This document shows positions 55,399-64,000 of a DNA stretch of 64,000 bases, in pieces. The stretch spans positions 18,049,001-18,113,000 of the forward strand of contig NC_092673.1 of assembly GCF_964355755.1 (NCBI RefSeq). Reading direction: 5' to 3'. The stretch comes from Antedon mediterranea (taxonomy: Eukaryota > Echinodermata > Crinoidea > Comatulida > Antedonidae). Below the pieces are notes generated by a model, which saw nothing but the letters and a program-made list of their open reading frames with translations, ran no database searches and was not told the origin of the DNA. The position numbers were made by a program, and so were the translations under genes. Position 1 is the first letter of the stretch. Each line of letters begins with the position of its first letter.

Positions 55399-55499
55399 GA
55401 TTAAAACAGGGCGTCGTTACTTCAACCAATTTTAAATATACCAATACAATAGAAACAATAATTACTTGATCGAATCATGGAGGTATACCTCCATGATCG

Positions 55500-55905
55500 A
55501 ATGTAATCAGGTCAGCATACAGGTCATCTTCATTCAGTATCACCATCATACAGGTCATCTTTATTCAGTAACACCAGCACAGGTCATCTTCATTCAGTAA
55601 CACCAGCATACAGGAGTCATCTTCATGCAGTAACACCAGCATACAGGAGTCATCTGCATGCAGTAACACCAGCCATTCAGTAACACCAGCATTTATACAG
55701 GTCATCTTCATTCAGTAATATGCAGGCATACAGGTCATCTTCATTCAGTATCACCATACAGGTCATCTTCATGCAGACATAACACCAGCATACAAGTCAT
55801 CTTTCATTCAGTAACACCAGCATACAGGTCATCTTCATTCAGTAACACCAGCATACAGGAGTCATCTTCATGCAGTAACACCAGCATACAGGTCATCTTT
55901 CATTC
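55500..55905 (+). repeat. About 30-bp irregular tandem repeat
   Basis: Roughly 13 units of CATACAGGTCATCTTCATTC-AGTAACACCAG with length changes (CAGGAGTCATC, CATGCAG, CAGCCATTC). It ends about 60 bp before the first exon of gene 2, so it lies in or near its promoter/5' UTR intron. Confidence 0.9.
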
Positions 55906-55962
55906 ATTTAATGCAAAGGTTTCTGTCTGATGGAATTTATGTTTTACATTTCATACTTTCAG

Positions 55963-56049
55963 AAGAGAATGTGTAGGCTTACTTTTACACTAGAAGCTAT
56001 CGGCATTAATAATTGTTAAATGAAGACACTGTATTTTTGCAATGGAAAG
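55963..56049 (+). CDS. Gene 2 first coding exon (ATG at 56042)
   Basis: GCAATGGAAAG|gtacgt gives M-E-R with the next exon supplying the last base of the Arg codon. An in-frame TGA 21 bases upstream rules out a longer coding start in this exon. A pyrimidine tract with ttcag at 55957-55962 suggests an upstream 5' UTR exon, so the left border is tentative. Confidence 0.6.
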
Positions 56050-59000
56050 GTACGTTTTTAACAATTATTTCAAACAAAAATAACCAGCTCCAATATGTGT
56101 TGATATTATTGAAATATGCAACTATTAAAAACAAATTAAAATGTTTGAATAGTTATATTGACATACATATATACATAACATACTTTATGATCAGAATTTA
56201 TAATTCAAACAAAAAGAAAACACTTTGATTTTAAGATATTCTTTTGAGAAAAATACTTCAAACTTTCTTAAAAGATTATAAAATCCAAAATTATGAAATC
56301 ATAAATATTACAATTAAAGGGCTTATTCTCATTAAATATAATATTAATAATATTTCCATCAATCATCATTCTCATTAAATACACGGGTATAAATGGATTA
56401 TTTCTTACATTTTGACAGGAAACATTTGGTAGAAGCTTTGTTAAGGAATGATTTGAAAACAATTAAACAAATCTGTAAGACGCAACCAGGTCTTCTGAAA
56501 TCTATCAATGAGGTATAAAAACAGATATATTTTTATAATATTATCAAAGAAGAAATTCTTTTCATTAAAGTTTAAAATTATAGAGGATGTAATTTTATTT
56601 AATAGTTTAAAGCTTTTTTACTTAATGAATTACAATTCTTTTGCATTATCACACTGATGATGGAGGTATAACCTGCATGTACTGATTAACCACATTAGGC
56701 TAAAAATAATAATATAAATACACACTGATGATGGAGGTATAACCTGCATGTACTGATTAACCACATTAGGCTAAAAATAATAATATAAATACAAACTGAT
56801 GATGGAGGTATAACCTGCATATACTGATTAACCACATTATACACACTGATGATGGAGGTATAACCTGCATGTACTGATTAACCACATTAGGCTAAAAATA
56901 ATAATATAAATACACACTGATGATGGGGGTATAACCTGCATGCACTGATTAACCACATTAGGCTAAAAATAATAATATAAATACACACTGATGATGGAGG
57001 TATAACCTGCATGTACTGATTAACCACATTAGGCTAAAAATAATAATATAAATACACACTGATGATGGGGGTATAACCTGCATGTACTGATTAACAACAT
57101 TAGGCTAAAAATAATAATATAAATACACACTGATGATAGGGGTATAACCTGCATGTACTGATTAACCACATTAGACTAAAAATAATAATATAAATACACA
57201 CTGATGATAGGGGTATAACCTGCATGTACTGATTAACAACATTAGGCTAAAAATAATAATATAAATACACACTGATGATAGGGGTAAACCTGCATGTACT
57301 GATTAACCACATTAGGCTAAAAATAATAATATAAATACACACTGATGATGGATGTATAACCTGCATGTACTGATTAACCACATTAGGCTAAAAATAATAA
57401 TATAAATACACACTGATAATGGGGGTATAACCTGCATGTACTGATTAACCACATTAGGCTAAAAATAATAATATAAATACACATTGATGATGGAGGTATA
57501 ACCTGCATGTACTGATTAACCACATTAGGCTAAAAATAATAATATAAATACACACTGATGGGTATGGCAAGCCTCAGCTGTCTGGAGTATTCAAAATATT
57601 ATATTATTATAATAATGATAATTATGATTTTATCACATTATTTAGCAGCAATTGTTGTTGTTTGTAAAAAAAAACCAATGTCTGTTGTCAGTATTTATAA
57701 ACTTCATTATGATTCCTTTCCAGAATGGTGACACTCCATTACATTCATATCTGAAGAGTGGTGTATATGCACCTACCTTAGAAATAGTGACTTGTCTCAT
57801 TCAGCATGGGGCACCAGTAGCATTGCAAAATAAGGTATTGTACAGGGATTTGCTAGTGTAATAGGCTAACATTGTATAGATATGCTGTGGTAAACCATTC
57901 TATTTTGTTCTACTCATTTATTAATAATGATAATTATGATTATTTACCACAATATTTAGCAGCAATTGTTGTTGTTTGTATTGACAAAAAACAAACAATT
58001 TCACATAATGTCTGTTGTCAGTATTATACACCAGTAACATTGCAAAATAAGGTAATGTACAGGGATTTGCTAGTGTAATAGGCTAACATTCTATAGATAT
58101 GCTGTGGTAAACCATTCTATTTTGTTCTACTCATTTATTAATAATGATAATTATGATTATTTACCACAATATTTAGCAGCAATTGTTGTTGTTTGTATTG
58201 ACAAAAAACAAACAATTTCACATAATGTCTGTTGTCAGTATTATACACCAGTAACATTGCAAAATAAGGTAATGTACAGGGATTTGCTAGTGTAATAGGC
58301 TAACATTCTATAGATATGATGTGGTAAACCATTCTATTTTGTTCTACTCATTTATTAATAATGATAATTATGATTATTTACCACTTTATTTAGTAGCAAT
58401 TGTTGTTGTTTGTATTGACAAAAAACAAACAATTTCACATAATGTCTGTTGTCAGTATTTATAAACTTTATTATGATTCCTTTCCAGAATGGTGACACTC
58501 CATTACATTCATATCTGAAGAGTGGTGTATATGCACCTACCTTAGAAATAGTGACTTGTCTCATTCAGCATGGGGCACCAGTAGCATTGCAAAATAAGGT
58601 AATGTACAGGGATTTGCTAGTGTAATAAGCTAACATTATATAGATCTGCTGAAGTAAACCATTTAATGAGAGAAAAAAGTAAGCACATTAACAAAAATCA
58701 AATTTTATTAAAACAAACCAAATAAAAAAATAACTAAATAGTTATATTTGATTTATGATAACTGATTTAAAGTGTACAGTTACCTATCATATAACATAAA
58801 TCTTTAATTTTCTTAATGAACAAAAAAATCTATTTTATTTTATATATTCAGTCATTAATTAACAATTATTGACAATGGTCTAATTAATTGTAAATATGAA
58901 ATAAAATGCGACAACTACTAAACAACTAAAAATGTTTATGTTAAAAAAATTAATAGAATCTGATTTTAATAAAAAATAATTATTAATTAATAACCTGCTC

Positions 59001-62000
59001 CCTCCCTTACCTTAAAAAAATGCTTCTGTCATTCTATCCAGCTAATTATAAACATGGCCTTAAACTACATCTGGAGATCCTTTTCCAACCTAGGATCTTT
59101 TTGTTCAAACATTTTGCCACAAAATGAAGAGAAATGTACACAATGTTTTGTTAGTTTTCAAAATCTAAATTGTTTGAGTAATGCAATTTAAAAAGAAAGG
59201 TACAGTAATATGAAATTATTCTTTTCAAACTGAATGCTTTTAAGAAAAGTTCTGTCTCTTTATCTTATGACTTTTTTGGAAATATGATTTCTTGTTAAAA
59301 TATAATATACTAGTAAGTGCTCACAGATGCTTTTTGAATACATGAACTTTGGTAGATAACTGAAAATTGCACTGTACACAAAGCAAATGAATACAGATAT
59401 GATGGAATTTATGTAGTCAAATATAATTGTCATCCTGAGAATTACCTTCATTTTGTTTATTACATGGTATTGTTCACCAAATTCCTGTCTTGGTACATTT
59501 GATGATGGGATGGTATCAGGCTTCATGATATGATATGATTTTCATTGAGGCAAATGGTTTAAACTAAATTTGTTATCGTTAATATCTAACTTAACTTAAA
59601 TGATATTGGTTTCATTGGGTGTTAAAAATCAGTACTAAAAGGATGTACCAACTTTCTCTACCATTGAGTATAAATTCTAGAAGTTGCACTTAATTTACTG
59701 AAATTTCCCATTACCTAAATTTATATATAAATTCATTTAACTGCTTATTGGTCTCATATTGTTAACATCTAAACATTTGTTTGTACAATTTTATGAAATA
59801 TGTATTTTATTAATGTTCAAATTTTGTGATTGATATTGTACAGTAAGTAGATTTTAATGATTACTTACATTAAGTAATAGGCTAACAATCACTAGATCTG
59901 AACCATGGTAATATATTATATTTATATTTTGTTTTCATTTATCAATAATGATAATTAGGATTTTATCACATTATTTAGCAGTAATTGTTGTTGTTTGTAT
60001 TTACAAAAAAAACCAATTTCACATAATGTCTGTTGTCAGTATTTATAAACTTCATGATTATCATTCCTTTCCAGGGTGGTAACACTCCATTACATTCATA
60101 TCTGAGGAATCGTGGATATACAACAACTATACCTACCTTAGAAATAGTGACTTGTCTCATTCAGCATGGGGCACCAGTAGCATTGCAAAATAAGGTAAAT
60201 GTACAGGGATTTGCTAGTGTAATAGGCTAACATTCTATAGATATGCTGTGGTAAACCATTCTATTTTGTTCTACTCATTTATTAATAATGATAATTATGA
60301 TTATTTACCACAATATTTAGCAGCAATTGTTGTTGTTTGTATTGAAAAAAAACAAACAATTTCACATAATGTCTGTTGTCAGTATTTATAAACTTCATGA
60401 TGATTCATTTCCAGTATGGTGAAACTCTATTACATTCATATCTGGAGAGTGGATATACACCTACCTTAGAAATAGTGACTTGTCTCATTCAGCATGGGGC
60501 ACCAGTAGCATTGCAAAAGAAGGTAATGTACAGGGATTTGCTAGTGTAATAGGCTAACATTCTATAGATATGCTGTGGTAAACCATTCTATTTTGTTCTA
60601 CTCATTTATTAATAATGATAATTATGATTATTTACCACTTTATTTAGCATTAATTGTTGTTGTTTGTATTAAAAAAAAACCCAATTTCACATAATGTCTG
60701 TTGTCAGTATTTATATAACATGATTTTGATTCCTTTCCAGGATGGTGACACTCCATTACATTCATATCTGAGGAGGCAATATAAACCTACCTTAGAAATA
60801 GTGACTTGTCTCATTGAGCATGGGTCACCAGTAGCATTGCAAAATAAGGTAATGTACAGGGATTTGCTAGTATAATAGGCTAACATTCTATAGATCTGCT
60901 GAAGTAAACCATTCAATGAGAGAAAAAAGTAAGCACATTAACAAAAATCAAATTTTATTAAAAGAAACCTAATTAAAATAATAACTAAACAGTTATATAT
61001 GATTTATGATAACTAAATCAAATAACATTTATCTTTTTTCTTAATGAACAAAAACAATCTACTTGTAATTTGTTATATTCAGGTGAATCAGTATAATTTT
61101 GTTTAAATACTTTGTACCATAAAATAAATATATATTGCTCATATGTAGCTGTAAAGATAACAACAATTGAAAATGGTCTAATTAATTATAAATATGAAAT
61201 AAAATGAGGCAACTACAGTATGTTCACAAATAATAAAATAGCAAACAAAAATGTTTGTGTTATTGTTAACAAAATTAATAGAATCTGATTTTAATAAAAA
61301 AGAATTAGTAATTGTTAATAACCTTGCTCCCTCCCTTACCTTCCAAAAAAAATACTTGCGTCAGTATATCCAGCTAATTACAGTTTGAATATGGCCTTAA
61401 AGAGATCCTTTTCCAGCATTTTTTTTTTTTGCAAACATTTTGCCACAAATGGAAGAGAAATGTAAATAATGTTTAGTTTATAGTGGTTTCCAAAATCTAA
61501 AAATGTTCGAGCAATGCAATTGGACATTTTTTTATATTCAGGTGAATCAGTATAATTTTGTTTACATATTTTTGACCGTAAAACAAATATAAATTGGTCA
61601 TATGTAGCTGTAAAGATAACAATGATTGACAATGGTCTAATTAATTGTAAAGATGAAATAAAATAGGACAACTACATTGATTAATAATAAAATAACAAAT
61701 AAAAAATGCTTATGTCAAAAAAATAATAGAATCTGATTTTAATAAAAAAATAATTATTAATTAATAACCTGCTCCCTCCCTTGCCTTACAAAAAATGCTT
61801 CTGTCAGTCTATCCAGCTAATTATAAACATGACCTTAAAGAGATCCTTATCCAACCTAGAATATTTTTGTGCAAAAATTTTGCCACAAAAGGAAGAGAAA
61901 TGTAAATATTTTGTTAGGGCGTGTGTCTATTGAAAAATAAAAAAAGAATGGTTTTTTTTGGAAACCGGTTTCGGCAGTTGTTTATAAATAAATATCGCGT

Positions 62001-63150
62001 TGCAGCTCAATTTTTACTCCAATAAAACCGGTTCCGTCCATGTGCGTTATGAATGATGTCATTATACACACCACAATGCAGTTCGTTAGGCGGAGGCGCA
62101 ATTGGATCAAGGTCATGTTTACTTTTCCAAGAATTGCATCCATTTCATAGAAGGAGGCAGGTAATCCTGTCATTATTACCTGAAACGTTATTGTGGTCCT
62201 TGGTTAAAGTATAGGTAGGCCTACATCACACCCTCCGATATTGTCAAGTTGAACTCGTCTAGCTTTCACACGCTTTACAATATTCCTAAAAACATGTACG
62301 CAAGTCTTTCTTCCGACTCTCGGCAAGTCCCCTCACCGTTTTTTTGTGGGGACTCATTTCTGCTGGCAAGAAAAAACCGTTCTTAAAAAGAACGGTATTC
62401 AAAACCGTATCAATAGAAACAGGCCCTTAGTGGTTTCCAAATTTTAGCAGTAATTGTTATTGTTTGTATTGTCAAGAAACAACACAATTTCACATAATGT
62501 CTGTTGTCAGTATTTATAAACTTCATGATTATGATTCCTTTCCAGGATGTCGACACTCCATTTTTCTCTTTTTACATGTAGCAAGTTGTTTGGATGTAAA
62601 TATCAAAGTAGTCTACTATTGAACAGTTCCAGCTTTTTTTTTTTTTTTATTTCATTGGTATTTGAATAATATCCAAATATTATTTGCTGTGACATTTTGG
62701 TATTTATATTATTGCTCAAACATTTTAACAAATCTTCCTACTGTTCCAAAGTAAACTTGTATTCAATTTATCTCTCTCTTCCATCTTTCAATGTTGAAGG
62801 CGGTAGACGATAAACGGCAGCGCTCAAGTTTTGATACAGAAGTTATAGGTGGCGTTTATTTCTATTCACATCCTAATTTACAACCAATGTTAAAAAATAG
62901 TATATCTACGTGTTATCATGTGATGCTCTTTCATCCAATCGCTAGATGGTAAATGTTTGAGCCATGATATAATACTGTATGTATGTGATGCGTAATTGAA
63001 GTGTGTTATATTGTATATCAATAATTTCTCAAAACTACTAATAACTAAACCCATTTTTTTAATAGGATGGAAATACACCTGTCTCTATTTTAGAAAGTAA
63101 CAGGCTGATAAGTGACCAAAGAAAAACTGAAATTTTAAACTTCTTAGAAG
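56042..63150 (+). CDS. Gene 2: paralogous ankyrin-exon gene, N-terminal half, runs off right edge
   Basis: Exons in phase: 55963-56049 (start ATG 56042), 56419-56512, 57724-57834, 58488-58598, 60075-60194, 60415-60522, 60741-60848, 63066-63150. The protein begins MERKHLVEALLRNDLKTIKQ, continues ICKTQPGLLKSINE, then five ankyrin repeats and the capping repeat. Introns and exons are closely similar to 1-5 kb, so this is a head-to-tail paralogue of gene 1. ZU5, UPA and death-fold exons are expected beyond 64 kb but cannot be seen. The start is supported by an in-frame TGA 21 bases upstream of the ATG and by exact phase fit with the next exon. Confidence 0.8.
56419..56512 (+). CDS. Gene 2 exon: ankyrin lead-in helix pair
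   Basis: A 94-bp exon between ttttgacag and gtataa, entering in phase 2 and leaving in phase 0. It encodes KHLVEALLRNDLKTIKQICK and TQPGLLKSINE, a helix-turn-helix typical of the first half of an ankyrin domain. The equivalent exon of gene 1 must lie left of the window. Confidence 0.8.
56650..57562 (+). repeat. 71-bp minisatellite, about 13 copies, in intron 2 of gene 2
   Basis: Unit CACACTGATGATGGAGGTAT-AACCTGCATGTACTGATTAA-CCACATTAGGCTAAAAATAA-TAATATAAATA. The copy near 56790-56836 lacks its last 23 bases. GATGGAGG/GATGGGGG/GATAGGGG variants alternate. Followed by the intron unit shared by all ankyrin exons. Confidence 0.95.
57724..57834 (+). CDS. Gene 2 exon: ankyrin repeat (37 codons)
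   Basis: Phase 0-0, acceptor tcctttccag, donor AAATAAG|gtattg. Encodes NGDTPLHSYLKSGVYAPTLE, then IVTCLIQHGAPVALQNK. The nucleotide sequence is identical over 111 bp to the exon at 58488, so the duplication or a gene-conversion event is very recent. Confidence 0.85.
57835..58268 (+). repeat. Two 217-bp intron units carrying truncated ankyrin-exon tails
   Basis: Two adjacent units of 217 bp, each an intron stretch followed by only the last 23 bp of an ankyrin exon (58029-58051 and 58246-58268, CACCAGTAACATTGCAAAAT then AAG) and an intact donor gtaatg. The branch/pyrimidine tract and the 5' part of the exon are gone, so they should not splice. They look like unequal-exchange debris with one deletion copied twice. 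Confidence 0.8.
58488..58598 (+). CDS. Gene 2 exon: ankyrin repeat, identical copy
   Basis: Same 111 bp as the exon at 57724, with acceptor tttccag and donor gtaatg. Phase 0-0. The two exons flank two 217-bp intron units that retain only the last 23 bp of the exon. Confidence 0.85.
58599..60074 (+). other. Intron of gene 2, paralogous to gene 1 intron DNA
   Basis: Corresponds to 795-1650 and 220-680 of gene 1 with gaps. No exon found. Confidence 0.6.
60075..60194 (+). CDS. Gene 2 exon: ankyrin repeat (40 codons)
   Basis: Phase 0-0, acceptor tcctttccag, donor gtaaat. Begins GGNTPLHSYLRNRGYTTTIP and ends IQHGAPVALQNK. The finger loop is three residues longer than in the sister exons. Its flanks, including the donor GTAAATGTACAGG, match the 681 exon of gene 1 best. 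Confidence 0.85.
60415..60522 (+). CDS. Gene 2 exon: ankyrin repeat (36 codons)
   Basis: Phase 0-0, acceptor catttccag, donor AAGAAG|gtaatg. Begins YGETLLHSYLESGYTPTLEI and ends GAPVALQKK. It shares Tyr-1 and TLLH with the gene 1 exon at 2662, marking these as positional counterparts. Confidence 0.85.
60741..60848 (+). CDS. Gene 2 exon: ankyrin repeat (36 codons)
   Basis: Phase 0-0, acceptor tcctttccag, donor gtaatg. Begins DGDTPLHSYLRRQYKPTLEI and ends IEHGSPVALQNK. IQHGAP has become IEHGSP, a difference on the concave surface where ankyrin repeats bind partners. Confidence 0.85.
60849..63065 (+). other. Long intron of gene 2 with repeated intron blocks and an inserted palindromic segment
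   Basis: 60890-61400 and 61620-61910 are two worn copies of the intron block seen at 58640 (gagagaaaaaagtaagcac, cctgctccctcccttacc). 61920-62430 is unrelated: its ends GGGCGTGTGTCTATTGAAAA and TATCAATAGAAACAGGCCC suggest imperfect inverted repeats, with AAAAAGAATGGTTTT at the left and AAAACCGTTCTT... at the right, so it is probably a foldback insert. The broken exon is at 62546. Confidence 0.5.
62546..62563 (+). pseudogene. Broken ankyrin exon remnant in gene 2
   Basis: A normal acceptor (tcctttccag) leads into GATGTCGACACTCCATTT, but the sequence then jumps to intron DNA matching about 3104 onwards in gene 1. The exon body and donor are lost. Its position corresponds to an ankyrin exon deleted from this paralogue. 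Confidence 0.7.
63066..63150 (+). CDS. Gene 2 exon: terminal ankyrin-like repeat
   Basis: 85-bp counterpart of the gene 1 exon at 3994, phase 0 in and 1 out, acceptor tttttttaatag, donor GAAG|gtaagtg. Encodes DGNTPVSILESNRLISDQ, then RKTEILNFLE. The intron after it again resembles the corresponding gene 1 intron. Confidence 0.8.
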
Positions 63151-64000
63151 GTAAGTGAAGTTTTAATTATTGAAATTTTAGGATCAACTAGTTTCATTGC
63201 AAACGATAAAGATTTGATTTCTCATCAAGTGAAGAAGAATGTCCAGATAAAGAAAATTAACATTTATGATATATCATTCACAGGTTTATTATAGATTAAA
63301 TGATTCAGTGGGATAGTAGTATACATGGAAGTTGTGATATGTTGCAAGATGTAAATTATTTTGCTATTAATACGATAAAAATAACACAAAAACGCACACT
63401 TTAAAATTCCTTTGAAATAAAAATATTAAATAAATCATTTTTCAAATCAAATCAATCTCTTTATTCAATACATCAAAACAGTACACATAACAAAAATAAA
63501 GAGATTTTAATGATGATGATGATGATTTTAAGATGAAAGGGACCTCCAATAAACCTCAAGGGGCTTGTGATAGGAGGCCCACTTTAAACTAGTTACAATA
63601 ATCGTATAGACGAATAGGCCATGGATCAACAGGGGATGCGCATTGTTAAGGAATATTTGAACTTTATTAATTGCACATAAATGTAAATGTAGATTTTTTT
63701 TTTTTTAATGTAATCTATTTTATATATAATGCTATTGTACAATTGGTATTCGCATTCAAGGCAAACAATTTAAGATAGGAGGAGATAAATATTGAATATA
63801 AAAATCCAAATTTCTTGTTAAATCCCATTTTTTGTTTCCACAATGGATGAATTTCCTTCACACACTTTAAAGCCAGCTTAAGAATACTATTTCTCTGTAT
63901 GTAAAATTAAACATCATGCATAATGTATTTTACCTTCACTCCTACAATTGTATTATCTTATACCAGGGGTGGATCTAGTCAACTTTATTAATTGCATATA
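63151..64000 (+). other. Intron of gene 2 to window end
   Basis: 63151-63600 matches 4079-4560 of gene 1. A short (GAT)n run lies near 63507-63525. No exon seen; the counterpart of the 5815 linker exon must lie beyond 64000. Confidence 0.5.

Overview
The window is nuclear DNA from an animal, most likely a marine deuterostome and plausibly an echinoderm (class uncertain). The evidence is AT-rich DNA with spliced genes (GT-AG introns, pyrimidine tracts), ankyrin, ZU5 and death-fold exons, CR1/Rex-like LINEs, Gmr1-like Ty3/gypsy elements (a deuterostome group), frequent TAGGCCTA words, and several unrelated tandem arrays. It contains no bacterial operons, rRNA or CRISPR.

Two paralogous genes lie head to tail on the + strand. 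Gene 1 (about 1-30.76 kb, 5' end outside the window) can be followed through twelve exons whose phases all agree: two ankyrin-repeat exons (681, 2662), a terminal ankyrin-like exon (3994), a linker, a large ZU5 exon ending in an HFSWY motif (17078), two UPA-like exons, and two repeated sets of linker exon plus large death-fold (DED-like) exon, with a stop at 30257. A possible thirteenth exon is at 30553. The predicted protein is ANK-ZU5-UPA-DED(x4). The HFS motif is the autoproteolysis signature of PIDD, UNC5CL and FIIND proteins, so this may be a self-cleaving innate-immune or cell-death sensor. Gene 2 (start codon at 56042, running off the right edge) carries the N-terminal half: a start exon, an ankyrin lead-in exon, five ankyrin exons (two identical) and a terminal ankyrin exon. 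Its ZU5 and death-fold part would lie beyond 64 kb.

The other striking object is an 8.7-kb array of about 125 copies of a 69/70-bp unit (6634-15375) in the 11-kb intron of gene 1. On the minus strand each unit encodes a reverse-transcriptase block (SNGVRQGGVMSPLLYNIYI). The array sits inside a LINE whose upstream RT (15.4-16.3 kb) and C-terminal region (6.2-6.6 kb) flank it, so it is a satellite born inside a retrotransposon. A TTAA-flanked MITE later split the same LINE. A second LINE (21.7-27.7 kb, +) is cut by a Helentron-like insert and by a 4.06-kb TTAA element with long inverted repeats, which itself holds another MITE.

Between the genes (30.8-56 kb) are a tRNA-type SINE, several minisatellites, a very young non-autonomous LTR element (35504-38819; 588-bp LTRs with one visible mismatch, CTAC target duplication), a 903-bp foldback element with an 8-bp target duplication, a TTA-flanked Harbinger-like element, a 2.3-kb hAT-like element, a degraded Gmr1-like Ty3/gypsy element (46731-51582) with integrase upstream of RT, a 60-bp satellite (51719-53497), and 186-bp and about 30-bp tandem repeats. 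Almost all long ORFs here are satellite or transposon artefacts. The two ankyrin genes are the only host genes I can support.
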